Source: Deltaproteobacteria bacterium
GTDB lineage: Bacteria > UBA10199 > GCA-002796325 > JACPFF01
NCBI GenBank assembly: GCA_016210045.1
Contig: JACQUX010000009.1
Coordinates: 1 to 64,000 of the forward strand
Direction: 5' to 3'
DNA length: 64,000 bases
This document shows, piece after piece, positions 61,141 through 64,000 of this stretch; position 1 is the first letter of the stretch; the number at the start of each line of letters is the position of its first letter. Made by a program: the position numbers and the translations under genes. Below the pieces are notes generated by a model. The model did not search any database. It had not been told where the DNA came from and was given only the letters and a program-made list of their open reading frames with translations.

Positions 61141-61802
61141 TGGCGCTGCGCCTCCAACAGATCGAAAAGGTCTTAGGTGATCCACCGACCACGATCTTGC
61201 ATGGGATTTCGCTCGAAATCCCGGCGGGAAGTTTTGTGACGATCACCGGCCGGTCGGGATCGGGCAAGACGTCGCTGATGTATCTGATGAGCACGCTGGA
61301 TCGGCCGACGCGCGGCAGCGTGGTGATCGATGATCGCGACATGGCCACGCTCTCCGCGAGCGCACTGCACCAATTTCGCAATCAACAGATGGGATTCGTG
61401 TTTCAATTTCATCATCTGTTACCGGAGCTGACTGCATTGGAGAACGTGTTGCTCGCGCCGCGTAAGGCGGGACAACTTGCCGCGCAGCGCGACTGGGCCG
61501 TGGAACTCTTGGCCCGAGTCGAATTGGCCGACAAACAGGAGCGATTGCCGAATCAACTCTCGGGCGGCGAGCGCCAACGCGTCGCCATTGCGCGTGCGCT
61601 GGCAATGCGGCCACGCTTCGTGTTCGCCGACGAACCGACCGGCAACCTCGATTCGCAGAGCGGCGACTTAGTGATGCAGATTTTGCGCGACATCAATCGA
61701 GACCTCGGCACCACGGTCGTCTACGTCACCCACGATCCCGACTACGCCGCGCTCGCCGCCCGCCAGATCCATTTAGTCGACGGCCGCGTCGTCCCGATTT
61801 GA
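61140..61802 (+). CDS. ABC transporter ATPase (LolD/MacB type)
   Basis: A 220-residue ATPase. Walker A GRSGSGKTS, Q-loop FQFHHLLPELTALENV, signature LSGGERQRVAIARAL, Walker B FVFADEPTGNLD and the H-loop YVTHDPDY are all intact. The FHHLLPEL Q-loop is typical of LolD/MacB-type ATPases. The ATG overlaps the permease stop (TAATG). With the permease and the short adaptor it forms a three-gene operon. Confidence 0.93.
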   Translation: MALRLQQIEKVLGDPPTTILHGISLEIPAGSFVTITGRSGSGKTSLMYLMSTLDRPTRGSVVIDDRDMATLSASALHQFRNQQMGFVFQFHHLLPELTALENVLLAPRKAGQLAAQRDWAVELLARVELADKQERLPNQLSGGERQRVAIARALAMRPRFVFADEPTGNLDSQSGDLVMQILRDINRDLGTTVVYVTHDPDYAALAARQIHLVDGRVVPI

Positions 61803-61837
61803 AGAGTGCCCGCCAGTGGGAGTGTTCATATAAGGCT

Positions 61838-61857
61838 AAAAAAGTCGTGACTTTTTT
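61838..61857. terminator. AT-rich hairpin after the ABC operon
   Basis: AAAAAAGTC (61838-61846) and GACTTTTTT (61849-61857) form a short perfect inverted repeat ending in a T run. It is bidirectional in form. It lies 36 bases after the ATPase stop and 25 bases before the next gene, so it likely ends the ABC transcript. Confidence 0.6.
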
Positions 61858-61881
61858 ATTGGTATATGAAAACATCCGTGC

Positions 61882-63096
61882 ATGCCACTGCGCTATGCCG
61901 CGCCGTTGATCCAGCAGTCGCTCCACGATGACCGCGTGATGGCCTTCCTCTGTGGGCCGCGCCAAGTCGGCAAGACGACGCTCGCGAAGGCCTTGCTCCG
62001 CACCGCAGCTGCCTATTTCAATTGGGACATCGCGACCGATCGACAGCGCATCATGGCCAACCCCGAACGCTTCTGGGAAATGGAAGCCGGCCCCGGTCAG
62101 CGCATCGTACTCGACGAGATTCACAAATATCCGCGTTGGAAGCGTTTTCTCAAGGGGTTGTTCGATGCCGTCGCTCCAGAGATCGAGATCCTCGTGACCG
62201 GCAGCGGTCGGCTGGATGTCTACCAACGTGGCGGAGATTCCCTCGCCGGCCGTTACCATCTGATCCACCTCTATCCTTTCACGGTCGGAGAGCTTCTGCG
62301 CGCGGATCGTCAGAGTCTCCGCACTCCGGACGAGGCCTTCCGGGCCATCTTCGACCATGCCCCACCAGCCGGCAACACGGCTGCCCTGAACCAGATCGAT
62401 CGTTTCAGCGGCTTCCCCGCCCCCCTCTTCGCCGCCACGGAGACCCGATTGCGTCGGTGGCGCCAGACCTATCGACAGGTCGTCGTGCGCGAGGACCTCC
62501 GTGATCTGACCCGCATCCGTGAACTGGGCCTGGTCGATCAACTGATGCTGCTTCTACCCCATCGAGTCGGCGCCCCTCTCTCCATCAATGCACTCCGCGA
62601 AGAGCTGGCGGTCGCCTTCACGACCGTTCAGTCGTGGTTACTCGCCCTCGCGCGGCTCTACGTGTTGTTCGAATTGCGCCCCTTCGCCGGCAAGCTCGCC
62701 CGCACGCTCCGGCGGGAGGGGAAGATTTACCTCTTCGATCACACCCTCCTCGAAGATCCCGGCGCACGGTTCGAGAATCTCACGGCCCTCCATTTGGCCA
62801 AGGCCTGCGCGGCCTGGACCGACGCCGGATTTGGTGAGTTCACCCTCCACTACGTGCGCGACAAGGAACAGCGCGAGGTCGACTTCCTCATTTGTGAGGC
62901 GCGCCGTCCGTACGCCCTCATCGAATGCAAGCTGAACGATGCCGCGCCATCCCCCCATCTTCGGTATTTTCACGAACGGTTGCGCCCGAAATACGCCCTC
63001 CAACTCCTTCGCCAACATGCCACCCCGAACTTCCTCAGCCACCGGAAGCCCCTGTGGCTCTGCACCGCCGCCCGCTGCTTCGCCCAGTTGCCGTAG
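61882..63096 (+). CDS. AAA ATPase with DUF4143 domain
   Basis: A 404-residue cytosolic ATPase. Walker A GPRQVGKTTLAK and Walker B RIVLDEIHKYP mark the AAA_14 domain. The TGSGRLDVYQRGGDSLAGRY segment is also typical of it. The C-terminal DUF4143 part ends with the nuclease-like IECKLND and LRPKYALQLL. The family is widespread and mobile, often near toxin-antitoxin or restriction genes, and of unknown role. No partner gene is adjacent here. Confidence 0.9.
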   Translation: MPLRYAAPLIQQSLHDDRVMAFLCGPRQVGKTTLAKALLRTAAAYFNWDIATDRQRIMANPERFWEMEAGPGQRIVLDEIHKYPRWKRFLKGLFDAVAPEIEILVTGSGRLDVYQRGGDSLAGRYHLIHLYPFTVGELLRADRQSLRTPDEAFRAIFDHAPPAGNTAALNQIDRFSGFPAPLFAATETRLRRWRQTYRQVVVREDLRDLTRIRELGLVDQLMLLLPHRVGAPLSINALREELAVAFTTVQSWLLALARLYVLFELRPFAGKLARTLRREGKIYLFDHTLLEDPGARFENLTALHLAKACAAWTDAGFGEFTLHYVRDKEQREVDFLICEARRPYALIECKLNDAAPSPHLRYFHERLRPKYALQLLRQHATPNFLSHRKPLWLCTAARCFAQLP

Positions 63097-63206
63097 TACC
63101 AGTGGAGATTGGTCATGAAGATCGTAGGCATGGATGGCCGCGTGGCGTGAGAGGGTGAGTGATTTTTCTGATGCAGCGCCGCGATTTTTCCGGCATAACG
63201 CCGACG

Positions 63207-63953
63207 ATGCAGATCCATTTCCTTGGCACCAACGGGTGGTTTAATGCGGAGACCGGAGAAACGTCCTGCGTGCTGGTCGACGCGCAAGAAGCGTATGTCA
63301 TCTTCGATGCCGGCAACGGACTCCGTAAATTAGAGCGGCATATTACCGATCCGGCGAAACCGATCTATCTCTGCCTCAGCCATTTTCATCTCGATCACGT
63401 CTACGGCCTGCATATGTTGCCGAAGTTCCGCTTTCCGCAAGGGATCACGATCCTCGGCCAGCCGGGGACGGAGCGGACATTGCGTTCGCTGCTCGGCAAA
63501 CCGTGGACCGCGCCGCTGGAACGGCTCCCGACCGCCGTCCGCTTCCAAGAAGTCGGCGAAGGCAATTACACCGCACCGTTTCCGCTGGTGGTGCGATTCC
63601 TGGTCCACTCCGACCCGTGCATCGGATTCCGCGTGACGCTGGAAGGGAAGACGATCACGTATTGCACCGACACCGGCACCTGCGAACAGCTCAGCGTGTT
63701 GGGGCACAACGCCGACTGTTTCATCACTGAATGCTCGTGGCGGGTGCCGCAACAGCAACCGGGCTGGCCGCATTTGGCCCCGGAAGATGCCGCCGCTGCG
63801 GCCCGCGCGGCCAACGCGCGCCAACTGGCGCTGGTCCACTTCGAAGGCTACACCTATCCCACGCTGGAAGCGCGCACCGAGGCCGAAACACGCGCGCGCG
63901 CGATTTTCCCCGCCACCCGCGCGATGCACGACGATGACGTGATTACGTTGTAA
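63207..63953 (+). CDS. MBL-fold hydrolase (RNase Z-like)
   Basis: About 248 residues from the ATG at 63207 (MQIHFLGTNGW); a GTG frame begins at 63159, and neither has a clear Shine-Dalgarno. The metallo-beta-lactamase site is intact: LSHFHLDHVYG (HxHxDH), YCTDTG (Asp), ECSW and a C-terminal LVHFEGYTY (His). The fold resembles RNase Z and cyclic-nucleotide phosphodiesterase relatives, but it lacks the long exosite arm, so tRNA 3' processing is unlikely. The substrate is unknown. Confidence 0.82.
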   Translation: MQIHFLGTNGWFNAETGETSCVLVDAQEAYVIFDAGNGLRKLERHITDPAKPIYLCLSHFHLDHVYGLHMLPKFRFPQGITILGQPGTERTLRSLLGKPWTAPLERLPTAVRFQEVGEGNYTAPFPLVVRFLVHSDPCIGFRVTLEGKTITYCTDTGTCEQLSVLGHNADCFITECSWRVPQQQPGWPHLAPEDAAAAARAANARQLALVHFEGYTYPTLEARTEAETRARAIFPATRAMHDDDVITL

Positions 63954-64000
63954 CGGCAGTGTTCCCCAACAACCGTTCGATGAAGGCGGCTGGTGTGAAC

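Noticed and set aside
63159-63206. GTG start giving an N-terminal extension of the MBL protein
   Set aside because: The MBL fold begins at MQIHFLGTN. The extension has no ribosome site or family support, although it cannot be fully excluded.

Overview
The window is about 62-65% GC, densely coded chromosomal DNA from a Gram-negative bacterium. Evidence for a diderm envelope: a PelB-type outer-membrane barrel, several lipoproteins with lipoboxes, an ABC permease/ATPase pair of the LolCDE/MacB type, and PBP1C. A DUF6178-like protein and the overall gene mix suggest a deltaproteobacteria-like lineage, probably poorly cultured; this placement is inference. No rRNA, CRISPR array, phage or transposase gene is visible.

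Layout. 1-2.1 kb: a lipoprotein with a strong terminator and a convergent orphan gene. 2.2-9.6 kb: a four-gene cluster with two FHA-domain paralogues, a membrane-anchored acyltransferase-like protein and an orphan. 9.6-13.2 kb: gap-pgk-tpiA-secG followed by tRNA-Leu(GAG). 13.4-30 kb: a variant Pel exopolysaccharide locus (pelA-like deacetylase, pelB, single-domain response regulator, pelD, pelE, HEAT-repeat protein, pelF on +; pelG with an rRNA methyltransferase and an SDR on -), interrupted by a VapBC pair and an orphan gene. 30-31.6 kb: pteridine genes (SDR, queD-like, folB). 31.7-43 kb: large orphan proteins, HEPN/MNT and VapBC toxin-antitoxin pairs, cytidine deaminase, M42 peptidase, acetate kinase, DUF6178-like protein. 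43.3-46.1 kb: argG and argH. 46.1-54.5 kb: envelope genes (L,D-transpeptidase, YcbK-like peptidase, large lipoprotein, PBP1C), a beta-CASP metallo-hydrolase and a J-domain/PilZ fusion. 54.5-64 kb: a CehA-like lipoprotein, an orphan with RpoA-CTD-like modules, an ABC efflux/lipoprotein system, a DUF4143 ATPase and an MBL-fold hydrolase.

Main discovery. Nine intergenic sites on both strands share GCAAC-(T-rich)-N-CCGATAA with a nearly invariant 21-22 base register. This closely resembles the sigma-28 (FliA/WhiG/SigD) promoter (TAAAGTTT-N11-GCCGATAA). Each site sits just upstream of a gene, and the downstream genes are almost all orphans: two FHA paralogues, four large unknown proteins, a 275-aa unknown, an RpoA-CTD-like protein and a CehA-like lipoprotein. 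Three start codons lie about where transcription should begin, so leaderless translation is likely. No flagellar or chemotaxis gene is present. I read this as an undescribed alternative-sigma regulon of lineage-specific proteins.

A second theme is cyclic-di-GMP: PelD keeps an RxxD I-site, and the J-domain/PilZ fusion keeps both PilZ signature motifs. A third is repeats: several families of intergenic hairpin elements occur, some nested inside others, some supplying Shine-Dalgarno sequences, and one duplicated together with the sigma-28-like promoter. All functional statements come from reading motifs by eye; no database search was possible.
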